The notes below the pieces were generated by a model. The model was not told the DNA's origin and did no database searches. It saw only the letters and a program-made list of their open reading frames with translations. From contig JHZO01000005.1 in NCBI GenBank assembly GCA_000620945.1, positions 241,783-305,782 of the forward strand: DNA of 64,000 nt, in the 5' to 3' direction. A program made the translations under genes and the position numbers. Shown piece by piece: positions 9,205 through 17,244 of the stretch. The DNA comes from [Clostridium] viride DSM 6836. Its GTDB lineage: Bacteria > Bacillota > Clostridia > Oscillospirales > Oscillospiraceae. Numbering within the stretch: the first letter of the stretch is position 1; every line of letters starts with the position of its first letter.

Positions 9205-9233
9205 AAACTCCCTCCGCCAGGCGGAGGGAGTTT
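9205..9233 (-). terminator. Terminator of the thiolase gene
   Basis: A near-perfect inverted repeat, AAACTCCCTCCGCC against GGCGGAGGGAGTTT. On the minus strand it is followed by TTTTTGTTTCC, just after the thiolase stop at 9246. Confidence 0.88.
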
Positions 9234-9245
9234 GATCGCGATGAA

Positions 9246-10448
9246 TTAGATTTCGGTGGTGAAGATACCAGCCATAGCGGGGCCGCCGCCAACGCACATG
9301 GAAGCGCCGCCGATCTTCAGGCCTTCGCGCTTCATCTCGTGGATCAGGGAAACCACCACACGCAGACCGGTGCAGCCGATGGGGTGACCCAGGGAGATGC
9401 CGGAACCGTTGCGGTTAACCTTGCTCATGTCCAGCTCCATGCCGGATTCTTCCTTCAGCATACGGCCAGCGCCCAGGAACTGAGCAGCAAATGCCTCGTT
9501 GATCTCCCAGTAGTCCACATCGTTAAAGTCAACACCGGCAGCCTTCAGAGCCTTCGGAATTGCCTTTGCGGGGCCAACGCCCATGATGTAGGGAGGTACA
9601 CCAGCGGAGCAGATGTGCAGAACCTTAGCCATGGGAACGATGCCCAGCTCGCGAGCCTTCTCCAGGGACATAACGACAACAGCGGAAGCTGCATCGTTGA
9701 CGCCGGAAGCGTTGGCAGCGGTGACCACGCCGTCCTTCTTGAAGGCGGGCTTCATCTTAGCCAGGGTCTCCATGGAGCAGCCACGGATGGGGTGCTCGTC
9801 GGTGTCGATCAGCACTTCGCCCTTCTTGGACTTCACAGCAACGGGAACGATCTCTTCCTTGAACTTGCCAGCGTCGATAGCGGCACAAGCGCGCTGATGG
9901 CTCATGACAGCCAGCTCGTCGCACTCTTCACGGGTGATCTTGTACATCTCAGCCACGTTTTCAGCGGTGATGCCCATGTGGCCGGGGGTCAGCTCGTCGA
10001 CCAGAGCGTCGTGGATCATGGAGTCATAGATGGTGCTCTCGCCCATGCGGTAGCCCAAACGAGCCTTAGACAGCATGTAGGGAGCATTGGTCATGCTCTC
10101 AACGCCGACGACCAGAGCGATGTCGGTCTTGCCCAGAGCAATGTGGTCGGAAGCGATTTCCAGAGCGCGCATGGAAGATGCACAGTTCTGGTTGATGGTG
10201 ACGGCACCAACGTGGGGGCCAAGGCCGACGCGCTGACCGACCTGAGCGGCGGGCAGGGAGCCCTGCATGCCAGCCAGAACTTCGCCCATCACGATTTCGT
10301 CAATGATCTTGGCGTCGATTCCGGCGCGGCGGATGGCTTCGGTACCAGCGGTGATGGCAAGGTCACGAGCGGCAATATCCTTAAACTGACCGGACATCTT
10401 GCCGATAGGAGTACGGCATGCGCTGACAATAACAACTTCTCTAGACAT
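9246..10448 (-). CDS. thl: Acetyl-CoA C-acetyltransferase (thiolase)
   Basis: A 400-residue type II thiolase that condenses two acetyl-CoA to acetoacetyl-CoA, the entry step of butyrate or butanol formation in Clostridia. The nucleophilic cysteine lies in INQNCASSMRALE, the catalytic histidine in GHPIGCTGLR and the second cysteine in CVGGGPAMAG. The gene stands alone between a consensus promoter and a terminator. Its codons are strongly biased to C-ending forms (GGC, AAC, ATC), as in the S-layer gene, which suggests high expression. The adjacent divergent LuxR-type gene could regulate it, but this is only positional. Confidence 0.96.
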   Translation of the reverse strand: MSREVVIVSACRTPIGKMSGQFKDIAARDLAITAGTEAIRRAGIDAKIIDEIVMGEVLAGMQGSLPAAQVGQRVGLGPHVGAVTINQNCASSMRALEIASDHIALGKTDIALVVGVESMTNAPYMLSKARLGYRMGESTIYDSMIHDALVDELTPGHMGITAENVAEMYKITREECDELAVMSHQRACAAIDAGKFKEEIVPVAVKSKKGEVLIDTDEHPIRGCSMETLAKMKPAFKKDGVVTAANASGVNDAASAVVVMSLEKARELGIVPMAKVLHICSAGVPPYIMGVGPAKAIPKALKAAGVDFNDVDYWEINEAFAAQFLGAGRMLKEESGMELDMSKVNRNGSGISLGHPIGCTGLRVVVSLIHEMKREGLKIGGASMCVGGGPAMAGIFTTEI

Positions 10449-10527
10449 ATTAAGTCCTCCTGTGCTACATTTCTAACATTTTAGGGGAAATAACGAACTT
10501 ACTTCGTAGTTGCAAACATACGGCTTA

Positions 10528-10555
10528 ATTATACACCACTTTTAAAGCATGTCAA
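10528..10555 (-). promoter_or_regulatory. Sigma-A promoter of the thiolase gene
   Basis: On the minus strand: TTGACA, 16 bases, TATAAT, both hexamers perfect. The expected start gives a leader of about 70 bases before the ATG at 10448. Confidence 0.88.
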
Positions 10556-10708
10556 GAAATACTGTTTCGCTTTTACGGGTAAAATGAGCGAATTCGCCAA
10601 GATCCCCCTAGGAGGGAAAATGCTGGATCAAGTACCAGAATCTCATACAAAAAAATGAAAAGAGAGTACTTTCTGCTCAAAATAAAGGATGAAATTTTGA
10701 AAAGTCCC

Positions 10709-10736
10709 TTGTATTTTTTTTTGTATTGTGTAAAAT
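10709..10736 (+). promoter_or_regulatory. Candidate promoter of the LuxR-type gene
   Basis: TTGTAT, 16 bases rich in T, TAAAAT, about 55 bases upstream of the ATG at 10792. The match is moderate. The rest of the 343-base divergent region 10449-10791 shows the thiolase promoter and nothing else I can name. Confidence 0.45.
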
Positions 10737-10791
10737 GGAGACGATATAAAGGATGGTTAGCACCCAATTTGCATAGGAGGAATCCATTGCC

Positions 10792-11970
10792 ATGAGCAAC
10801 ATACCCGAACAATGGAGAGAAGCTGCACTTTCTTTTGCTCTCGATGTCGCGCAGGAAGGCGAAAACTTTCCCAAGAAGGTGTTAGCGCTTCTGGATAAGC
10901 ACTTTGGCTTTCGCCGCAGCATCTTTTTTCCGCACAGCTATTCCCTAGCCGGGCTCTGTGGAGCAAAACGTTCCGCTGCCCTGAGTAACTATATTACCTA
11001 TGGGATTAGCTATGGACCCATGTATGATTATAAGGATCATGTCTATAAGGATGATATCTTTCACTATTCCCGCCTTCCGGCCCACTTGAAGCGAAAGAGG
11101 GTTATCTTTACGGAAGATGTGATGCCCTACTCCGAGTTTGAAAAAAGTCCCTTTGGCGTGCATATGATGGCGGTGGACATGGGGTATCAGGCTTGTCTGT
11201 ACCTGTATTCCGGAGAACGCGTCATTGCGTCCATCGCCTTGCTGCGATCCCAACAGGAAAGTCACTTTAATGAGAACGACCGGGCGCTTTTGGACTATGT
11301 CAGCCACCTAATTGAAGTGAACTATCAAAGCTTTTTGAATCAGAGCGGAGAGGCAAAGTTTTTGGATAGCTTTCATCTCTTTTTCCAAGACATGAAGATG
11401 GGCGCCATCATTCTCAATCAAGACCTTACGGTGGTGCAGGCCAATCCCATGGCTCGTGAAGTCAGCCATATCTTTTGGGAACACTTCCGAAACAACCAGA
11501 ATCACTTTTTGCGCAGCAACTACCAGGGGGAAGAGCAGTATCGAGAGGTCCAGACCATGGTGAATGAGATCAGCGAAAAGTTAACGGCTTCAGGCAGCGG
11601 TGGTTTGGGAAATGGTAGCCTGACCCTTTCCTCCGTGGGAGGAGAAATCACGTTCTATCACACCTCCTTCCTTTCCATCAACGCCACAGGAGCCATTCAA
11701 ACCTGGCACATTCTGGCCTTGACCAACAAAGCAAAGGAACTGCCGCAAAATATTGGGCACCCGTACAACAGTCTGACCCAGCAGGAAAGACGCATTGCCT
11801 ACTTCCTGGCGTCGGGCATGAAGAATGAACATATCGCAGAAGAACTACACATCAGCATCTATACGGTGCGGACTCACATTGCTAATATCTATAAAAAGTT
11901 TGAAGTGGGCAATAAAATTGACCTACTTATGTCCTTGCAGCCTTACCTTCAGGAAAAGGGAGGCTTATAA
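10792..11970 (+). CDS. LuxR-type HTH transcriptional regulator with GAF-like sensor half
   Basis: A 392-residue protein. The C-terminal 65 residues are a LuxR/GerE helix-turn-helix: LTQQERRIAYFLASGMKNEH, then EELHISIYTVRTHIANIYKK. The first half (about residues 60-185) has a GAF-like alpha/beta pattern with LDYVSHLIEVNYQSFL at its end, and the middle looks PAS-like (GAIILNQDLTVVQANPMARE). No receiver domain is present, so the input is probably a small molecule or a protein. The ribosome site TAGGAGG lies 10 bases before the ATG. It is divergent from thl. I do not know its regulon. Confidence 0.82.
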   Translation: MSNIPEQWREAALSFALDVAQEGENFPKKVLALLDKHFGFRRSIFFPHSYSLAGLCGAKRSAALSNYITYGISYGPMYDYKDHVYKDDIFHYSRLPAHLKRKRVIFTEDVMPYSEFEKSPFGVHMMAVDMGYQACLYLYSGERVIASIALLRSQQESHFNENDRALLDYVSHLIEVNYQSFLNQSGEAKFLDSFHLFFQDMKMGAIILNQDLTVVQANPMAREVSHIFWEHFRNNQNHFLRSNYQGEEQYREVQTMVNEISEKLTASGSGGLGNGSLTLSSVGGEITFYHTSFLSINATGAIQTWHILALTNKAKELPQNIGHPYNSLTQQERRIAYFLASGMKNEHIAEELHISIYTVRTHIANIYKKFEVGNKIDLLMSLQPYLQEKGGL

Positions 11971-11975
11971 GGGTT

Positions 11976-12005
11976 GGGCATCCTAGTTTTGTTGCTGGGA
12001 TGCCC
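11976..12005 (+). terminator. Terminator after the LuxR-type gene
   Basis: GGGCATCC paired with GGATGCCC across a 14-base T-rich loop, followed by a short TCTT. The T-tract is weak. Confidence 0.6.
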
Positions 12006-12049
12006 TCTTGCGATCACATAGGGAAAATTCGATATTTTTTTGAAAGTGC

Positions 12050-12078
12050 TTGACAAGTTTCTCAGTTTGCGGTATTAT
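12050..12078 (+). promoter_or_regulatory. Promoter of tRNA-Val
   Basis: TTGACA, exactly 17 bases, TATTAT, 26 bases upstream of the first tRNA base. Confidence 0.88.
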
Positions 12079-12104
12079 GTACAAGCGTTCCGCGATGGGA
12101 ACTC

Positions 12105-12180
12105 GGACGATTAGCGCAGCTGGTAGCGCATCCGCTTGACGTGCGGGAGGTCACAGGTTCAAGTCCTGTATCGTCCACCA
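12105..12180 (+). tRNA. tRNA-Val (anticodon GAC)
   Basis: A complete cloverleaf of 76 bases including an encoded CCA. The acceptor GGACGAT pairs with ATCGTCC. The D-arm is GCGC/GCGC and the anticodon stem TCCGC/GCGGG encloses TTGACGT (GAC). The T-arm contains GGTTCAAGTCC. Confidence 0.96.
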
Positions 12181-12183
12181 AGT

Positions 12184-12218
12184 GAAACCCCTGTAACCAC
12201 AATGGTTATAGGGGTTTC
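12184..12218 (+). terminator. Terminator after tRNA-Val
   Basis: A 16-bp stem, GAAACCCCTGTAACCA with TGGTTATAGGGGTTTC (one G-T pair), loop CAA, followed by TTGTTGTTC. Confidence 0.85.
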
Positions 12219-12335
12219 TTGTTGTTCTAAAGAAAGTAGCGCCGTCGTATAGTGTAGAACGGAAAACACTTGCGATCTAGGAAGGCTTCTTTTATAGTGA
12301 ATAGACATCAAGCTAGTTGCAGTGGGGGAAGTTAT

Positions 12336-12983
12336 ATGGAAAACAAAATAAGATCTCCAATCGCTCGGATCATCCTAGGAGCAATGGCATTGCTTTCTTT
12401 GACCAATCTGTTTGGCCGTTCACTCGCTTCCATGGCCATCTTTCTTGGCATCCTTGCGTTTTTTCTGGATAAATGGATCCATAAGAAACCTATGCGTGGA
12501 AGCGGCCTTGACCTACGGACCATTCGGTCCGATTTCAAGAATCGAACCATTTGGCTCTGGTTTGCGCTGCCGACGGTGGTGCATGTGGTCTGTGTCCTTT
12601 TGGCCCTGGGCTTTCTTCCGGAATACATACAGTATGAGACGGTGAGGGCTGGTTCCTTTGTACCAATCGAACTGAGCCTAAGCTCAATTCTGCTGTTCTT
12701 TGTGTTTGCCCTGGGCGAAGAAATCGCGTGGCGTGCCTTTTTCCAGCAAACGCTCAGCAAGTTTCTTCCGATCACGCCAGTTCTGATCTTGACCTCGCTC
12801 CTGTTTACACTGGGACACTATCATCCAGGGAACCCAGACGTGGTTTTCTTTGGCCTAATCTTTATCTTCCTAAACAGCATGCTGTACGGAGTTATATTCC
12901 ATAAGACGAAGAATGCTTGGGTGAGTGCCCTATCCCACTTCGTTGCCAATGTAGTTGAAGTGTTGTTATTTATCATCGTATAA
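12336..12983 (+). CDS. CPBP family intramembrane glutamic protease (Abi/CAAX type)
   Basis: A 215-residue membrane protein with about seven hydrophobic segments. It carries the family motifs: EEIAWRAFFQQTLSKF (EExxxR), FTLGHYHPG (FxxxH) and the C-terminal HFVANVVEVLL (HxxxN). Family members are membrane-embedded peptidases linked to bacteriocin self-immunity or signalling. The start at ATG 12336 follows GTGGGGGAAGTTAT. A TTG at 12270 would add 22 residues without a ribosome site. It stands alone between tRNA-Val and a terminator. No bacteriocin gene is adjacent, so the role is unknown. Confidence 0.85.
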   Translation: MENKIRSPIARIILGAMALLSLTNLFGRSLASMAIFLGILAFFLDKWIHKKPMRGSGLDLRTIRSDFKNRTIWLWFALPTVVHVVCVLLALGFLPEYIQYETVRAGSFVPIELSLSSILLFFVFALGEEIAWRAFFQQTLSKFLPITPVLILTSLLFTLGHYHPGNPDVVFFGLIFIFLNSMLYGVIFHKTKNAWVSALSHFVANVVEVLLFIIV

Positions 12984-12988
12984 TCAGT

Positions 12989-13017
12989 ATGCACCCTCCA
13001 ATTTTGAGAGGGTGCAT
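12989..13017 (+). terminator. Terminator after the CPBP protease gene
   Basis: ATGCACCCTC paired with GAGGGTGCAT, followed by ATTTATTCCATTTTTTTGC. Confidence 0.82.
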
Positions 13018-13377
13018 ATTTATTCCATTTTTTTGCTTTTAGTTCCAATTGTGAAAAGGGAACAGAGGAGCAGTTTCCGAAGTGATGCAACCTGAAAGAC
13101 GAAAGATGCAGAAAAAAAGCGGCCAAAATTACGACAAAATATGTCGAAATCCAACAACAAATAGTATATTATGCTCTTTTCTTTGAAAAAGTATTGACTG
13201 TGGGGTCGGGCAATAGTTTAAGATAAGCTCGTAAAGAAGCTTCGTTAACATGTCGACAATGAAGACGATGCGTGAGAAAAAATCCAGTGAACTTCACGCA
13301 GACTGCAGTTAAATAAGGATAATCCTGCCAAATGATCAAACAAAACAATATTTATTTGAGAAAGAGGTAGTACCATC
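13018..13377 (+). other. 360-base non-coding region and long leader of the 58-residue peptide gene
   Basis: No supported gene lies here. A possible -35 TTGACT is at 13194-13199, with poor -10 candidates (TTTAAG at 17 bases or TAAGAT at 19). A start there would give a leader of about 150 bases. The leader could fold: TGCGTGA near 13270 pairs with TTCACGC about 20 bases on, and AAGGATAATCCT is self-complementary near the ribosome site. I recognise no known riboswitch class. Confidence 0.4.
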
Positions 13378-13554
13378 ATGAGTAACGCAACTTCCGCTGC
13401 TATGAGCAATGAATCCACCGCTGTTGAAAGCAAAAAGGGTAGCAAGTATTATTTTGACAAGATTACTTTGACTGCACTGAAAGCAGAAACGGTTATTATG
13501 GCTGCTGTGATGCTGTATTGTGCATACTTGGCTGTCGCCACCTTCGTGTTTTAA
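13378..13554 (+). CDS. 58-residue tail-anchored peptide, unknown function
   Basis: Starts MSNATSAAMSNESTAVESKK, a Ser/Ala-rich polar half, followed by GSKYYFDKITLTALKAE. It ends in one hydrophobic segment, TVIMAAVMLYCAYLAVATFV, right at the C-terminus. The predicted form is a C-tail-anchored membrane protein. GAAAGAGGTAG lies 7 bases before the ATG. Codons are of the preferred type (AAG, GCT, GGT, ACT), like the S-layer gene, so it may be abundant. It is monocistronic, with a long leader and a strong terminator. I do not recognise the family. Confidence 0.62.
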   Translation: MSNATSAAMSNESTAVESKKGSKYYFDKITLTALKAETVIMAAVMLYCAYLAVATFVF

Positions 13555-13611
13555 GGGAAGGAATGACGTTTGCTGCATCGCCATGTGGCAAAGCTTGATA
13601 TAGTGTAAATG

Positions 13612-13649
13612 AAGTAAGGGCATCGTCTACCTAGACGATGCCCTTACTT
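13612..13649. terminator. Bidirectional terminator with 18-bp perfect stem
   Basis: Arms AAGTAAGGGCATCGTCTA and TAGACGATGCCCTTACTT with a two-base loop, between the converging genes ending at 13554 and 13658. The core matches the hairpin at 6634-6662. Confidence 0.85.
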
Positions 13650-13657
13650 ATGTTTGG

Positions 13658-15604
13658 TTATGCAATGGTTTGGAAGCGCAAGTTCACTTTAAACAGGTCA
13701 CCATCTACGGTGAGGGATAGCGTGCCGCCTTGCAGTTCGGTTAAACTCTGGGCAATGGAAAGCCCCAAGCCATTTCCGTCCGTATGGCGGGAGGCATCCC
13801 CACGGGCGAAGCGTTCTAGCAACTCTTCAGCGGGGAGATCCAGGGCATAGCTGGAGGTGTTTTTGAAGGAAATCAGGACGCTGGAATCTTGCTTTTCTAA
13901 GGTAAGGTAGACCCGCGTTCCGCTTTGGGCATACTTCAGTGCATTGGTCATCAGGTTATCAAAGACCCGCCACAACAACTTGCCATCGGCCAAGATACGA
14001 ATGGGCATTTCGTCACCTTTTACGATCAATTGGAGGGAGCGCTCCGCCAGCTTTTGCTCATATTCACCCGCCGTTTGGGTGAGAAGCACGCCCAGCTCGC
14101 AAGGGGCAAGGTGCACCTCCAAGTTACCGGTGGAGGCTTTCGAGGCTTCGACCAAATCCTCCAAGAGCTTTTTGAGACGATCGGACTGCCTTAACAGCAC
14201 GGCGCTATACTCTTTTAGGGTATCGCTGATGCCTTCCTCTTTCGCGATCAAATCGGCATAGTTGATGATGGAGGTTAGTGGGGTTTTGATGTCGTGGGAG
14301 ACGTTTGTGATCAGTTCCGTTTTGAACCGTTCACTCTTTAAGCGTTCCTCCACCGCCAGGGCCATTCCGTTGGAAATTTGATTGAGATTTTCACCCGCCT
14401 CCTTAAACTCCCAAACCATTTGTTTGGTATCCACTTGATAGGAAAGGTCGCCACTGGCCAAGGCACGGCTTCCGGCTAAGAGGGAGCGGAGCATGAGGGC
14501 GATGTAGAGAAAAGCCGGAAGGAGCAAAACCATGCCAAAGAGCCAAAAGGTGGCACGGACGCCATCCGACCAAAGCAGGACGGTCACCAAGGAGGAAAGG
14601 GCAAAGATCCCGCAGAACACAGCGGTTTTCCAGACCAGTGGGATTCTCTGAATTAGCCAGGAAAGTTTTCGCAGCATCCGTTTGCACCAAGAAAGGCAGA
14701 AACGGCCCACGCGGAACAGAAGCGTATTCTCCCACCACTTTCCCAATTTGACCCGTACGGCAAAGTTCATGCAGTAGAAGGTTCCAAGGATCAACACGGC
14801 CAAGCCACAAAGGCTCATACTCAGAATAGTTAGAAGATCAGAGGAACCATAGAACCCTCCGAAACCCAAAAACAAAGGGCATGCTCCTAAGGCGAAGACC
14901 GCAGCGGTGAGTAGGTCAAAGGGAACCTTGCGAACCAGAGGGCCGGCCACAATGCCATCCCGTCCCGCGCGATGCCCCGCCGAGCACAGGAGAAAAACAA
15001 AACAGAACAGGGCGGAAAGGGCTGACAGCGCGGCAATGGCAAAGATACCATATCCAATGTCTTTGAGCGTGGTGATGCCCCAGTAGATCCACTCAAAGGT
15101 CGCTTTATAGTTGTCTTGCACGGAGAAGGTGGGGTCAAGGTAGAAGATCACGTCATACATGGTAGCGGGATTCTTCTCCTCCGGGCCTTGGTAGACGCCG
15201 TCGACATACTCGTATTCGCTTCCATAGCCCAACACCTCTCCGGATTGGAATTGATACCGGAAGGAGTAGGGGGTTTGTTGACCGGTGTAGGTTCCAGCCA
15301 CGAGGCTTCCATCGTCCGTTCGGATTTCAAAGGTCACATTGCTGGGTTGCAGGTAGGTACTAGGGTCCTGTTTTGGACTACCATTGCTTTGAGTTTCGCT
15401 TAGGTAACGGTGAAAGATGCTGTAGGCATCCTCGTAGCCTACCCGCTGCAAGGCATGGTTGATGCTTTGCTCTGGTCGGAGGAAAAAGGACTGATCCACC
15501 AGAATAATACCACCGAAGGCGGCAAGTAAGGTCATGGCGGCAGTGAGGATCAGCAGCACAAAGGCGGCTACTTTTGCCACCATGCTTTGGGTAAGACGCT
15601 TCAT
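13658..15604 (-). CDS. Sensor histidine kinase, multi-span membrane type
   Basis: A 648-residue kinase. One membrane segment near the N-terminus is followed by an extracytoplasmic domain of about 130 residues, then four to five more segments (including LLTAAVFALGACPLFLGFGG). The HisKA box is ELITNVSHDIKTPLTSIINY (phospho-acceptor His). HATPase boxes are NLMTNALKYAQSG and GNGLGLSIAQSLTELQGG. The ATG follows AAAGGAGCCCGTGA and overlaps the upstream response regulator stop as ATGA, so the pair is translationally coupled. The extra membrane segments resemble the VanS/BceS-neighbour class, but the signal is not readable. Confidence 0.92.
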   Translation of the reverse strand: MKRLTQSMVAKVAAFVLLILTAAMTLLAAFGGIILVDQSFFLRPEQSINHALQRVGYEDAYSIFHRYLSETQSNGSPKQDPSTYLQPSNVTFEIRTDDGSLVAGTYTGQQTPYSFRYQFQSGEVLGYGSEYEYVDGVYQGPEEKNPATMYDVIFYLDPTFSVQDNYKATFEWIYWGITTLKDIGYGIFAIAALSALSALFCFVFLLCSAGHRAGRDGIVAGPLVRKVPFDLLTAAVFALGACPLFLGFGGFYGSSDLLTILSMSLCGLAVLILGTFYCMNFAVRVKLGKWWENTLLFRVGRFCLSWCKRMLRKLSWLIQRIPLVWKTAVFCGIFALSSLVTVLLWSDGVRATFWLFGMVLLLPAFLYIALMLRSLLAGSRALASGDLSYQVDTKQMVWEFKEAGENLNQISNGMALAVEERLKSERFKTELITNVSHDIKTPLTSIINYADLIAKEEGISDTLKEYSAVLLRQSDRLKKLLEDLVEASKASTGNLEVHLAPCELGVLLTQTAGEYEQKLAERSLQLIVKGDEMPIRILADGKLLWRVFDNLMTNALKYAQSGTRVYLTLEKQDSSVLISFKNTSSYALDLPAEELLERFARGDASRHTDGNGLGLSIAQSLTELQGGTLSLTVDGDLFKVNLRFQTIA

Positions 15605-16299
15605 TCACGGGCTCCTTTCTCCAGCTTATAGCCTTGTCCCCACACCACCTTCAAATACCGCGGTTCGGCGGGGTTATACTCTAATTTTTCACGTAGGTGC
15701 CGTATGTGTACGGCAACCGTGCCTTCGTTTCCCAGGGGCGTGTCCTGCCAGACTCTGCGGTAAATCTCTTTGGGGGAAAACACCTGCCCTGGATGCTCAA
15801 GCAGCAGCTTTAAAATATCATACTCGGTAGGGGTTAGGGAGATGGCATCTCCATCCAGGGTGACTTCCTTGGATTTGTCCTCTAAGGTAATGCCACCAAG
15901 GGACAGCGTGCTTGGCTTTACCTCGGCACTGCCAAGCTGCATATAGCGCCGAAGCTGGGAGCGAACCCGGGCCGCCACTTCCACCGGGTTAAAGGGTTTC
16001 GTAATGTAGTCGTCAGCCCCCACGTGCAAGCCTAAAATCTTATCGGAATCCTCACTTTTCGCGGTGAGCAAAATGATGGGGACATTGCTGGTCTCCCGAA
16101 TCTTGAGCATGGCAGAGATGCCATCCAGTTCCGGCATCATAATGTCCATCAAAACCAGGTGAATTTCCTCGCTTGCCAGCAAGGACAGGGCCTCTTTCCC
16201 GCTGAAGGCTTCGAACAGGCGATAGTTGCTGTCGTTGAGGTAAATGCGTAATGCAGAAACAATATCCCGTTCGTCGTCACAAAGTAGTATGTTGTACAT
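15601..16299 (-). CDS. OmpR/PhoB-family response regulator
   Basis: A 232-residue protein. The receiver domain has acidic residues in ILLCDDERDIV, phospho-Asp in LVLMDIMMPELDG, the switch Thr in VPIILLTAKSED and Lys in YITKPFNPVEVAAR. The C-terminal winged helix shows LTPTEYDILKLLLEHPGQVF and GTVAVHIRHLREKLEYN. It is cotranscribed with the kinase at 13658-15604. Direct repeats at 16367-16383 upstream could be its own binding site. Confidence 0.94.
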   Translation of the reverse strand: MYNILLCDDERDIVSALRIYLNDSNYRLFEAFSGKEALSLLASEEIHLVLMDIMMPELDGISAMLKIRETSNVPIILLTAKSEDSDKILGLHVGADDYITKPFNPVEVAARVRSQLRRYMQLGSAEVKPSTLSLGGITLEDKSKEVTLDGDAISLTPTEYDILKLLLEHPGQVFSPKEIYRRVWQDTPLGNEGTVAVHIRHLREKLEYNPAEPRYLKVVWGQGYKLEKGARE

Positions 16300-16366
16300 C
16301 GTATCTCTCCTCCTTCTGGGCTTTAGTATAGCGTATCCCGACTTTAATAATAAATCGGGGAAATGA

Positions 16367-16383
16367 TTAAGATTGTTTTAAGA
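16367..16383 (-). promoter_or_regulatory. Candidate response regulator box (11-bp spaced direct repeat)
   Basis: Two copies of TTAAGA (TCTTAA on the minus strand) start 11 bases apart, one helical turn, as is typical for OmpR/PhoB-type sites. They lie about 70 bases upstream of the regulator ATG at 16299 and upstream of a TATACT -10-like sequence. Autoregulation is an inference. Confidence 0.4.
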
Positions 16384-16442
16384 TCATTGTAGCATAGCTT
16401 GGTAGGTGGCAAAAGGAAATTATATAATCCAGTTAGAGGTTG

Positions 16443-16499
16443 ATGGACACGGATGTTAAGCTGGCGGAGACGAACTACAACTGCGCCATGTTTTATTGA
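16443..16499 (+). pseudogene. Truncated 18-codon remnant
   Basis: A TATAAT-type promoter and AGAGGTTG precede an ATG that reads MDTDVKLAETNYNCAMFY and then stops. The NYNCA string resembles the start of C_GCAxxG_C_C-type redox proteins (YNCAQAV), but everything beyond is missing. This reading as a gene stump is weak. Confidence 0.25.
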
Positions 16500-16548
16500 A
16501 TATGTAAGAAGTTTAATAAAACCTGTCTATTTTCTCGTAAAAGTTAAA

Positions 16549-16586
16549 GGCACCGGCACAACAGAAGATCTCGTTGTGCCGGTGCC
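16549..16586. terminator. Strong 14-bp hairpin terminator
   Basis: GGCACCGGCACAAC and GTTGTGCCGGTGCC around a 10-base loop. On the minus strand it is followed by TTTAACTTTT. It sits directly after the pseudogene stop and marks the former 3' end of that gene. Confidence 0.82.
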
Positions 16587-16588
16587 AT

Positions 16589-17112
16589 TTATGTTGGCTT
16601 TGTTAATTGGATGTCTGGAACTGTGTATAGATACGATAAATCAGCAGAAGACTCGTAATTATATCCAATGCTACAAATTACTTGATAGACATTGGGGGCC
16701 AAGGCTTCCATCTCATAGGAAAGAACTTCCTCGGAAACCTTGGTCCAAGGACCACTGAATTCTTGCTTTAAAGAAATGATATTTCTGGAGTCTTGCAGAA
16801 ATTGCTTCAACACAATTGCAGTTTCGTCGATCAAGTCATCCTGATACGCTTCAGTTCACAGTATCATTGCCGCTTTCTCAGCGATTCCTTCTCTCAGAAA
16901 ACTCTTTACTTCTGTTTCTTACCACAACCTTTCCGTTCGTGGCCTTGTGTAGGCGCAAACTTGTGAATACAAAACCTCCGTCGAAGAAGTGGATCCAACG
17001 CAGAGGGTAATGCTGGCCTTGAGGCGATAGGTGCCGCCGCTGGTCACAGTCTTGGTGCGCTGGTATTGAGGATGCGGCTGCTGGAGCTGGCTGTCCCAAT
17101 CTATTTTTTCAT
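16589..17112 (-). pseudogene. Decayed gene for an unknown, probably exported, protein
   Basis: A good ribosome site (GGAGG at 17122-17126) precedes ATG AAA AAA at 17112, a typical secretory start, but the next codon is TAG. A shifted frame then carries a protein-like sequence (IDWDSQLQQPHPQYQRTKTV, SGGTYRLKASITL) to a TAA at 16919-16921. The same frame resumes (EVKSFLREGIAEKAAMIL), meets TGA at 16856-16858, and resumes again (AYQDDLIDETAIVLKQFLQD to YLYTVPDIQLTKPT) down to a stop at 16589 and a strong terminator. So one long frame is broken by two internal stops and its signal peptide is lost. The family is unknown. Confidence 0.6.
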
Positions 17113-17244
17113 ATGTAAATACCTCCATAATTTAGATTTCACTATAGAGAAGGAGAAGCATGCGGAAATGTCACAGATATAATTATGAAACTAAGGACAG
17201 TTTTCATAAAACCGATTGTAGTAGTAATAAAAGCCGACACACTG

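Noticed and set aside
9168-10484. 438-codon open frame on the plus strand across the thiolase gene
   Set aside because: Antisense shadow of a highly biased gene. Its composition (His, Gly, Asp rich) is what reading the C-ending thiolase codons backwards gives, and it has no ribosome site.
10620-10658. 12-codon frame with an AGGAGGG site upstream of the LuxR-type gene
   Set aside because: It lies upstream of the likely promoter at 10709-10736 and would not be in the same transcript. The AGGAGG can arise by chance within a CCCCCTAGGAGGG palindrome.
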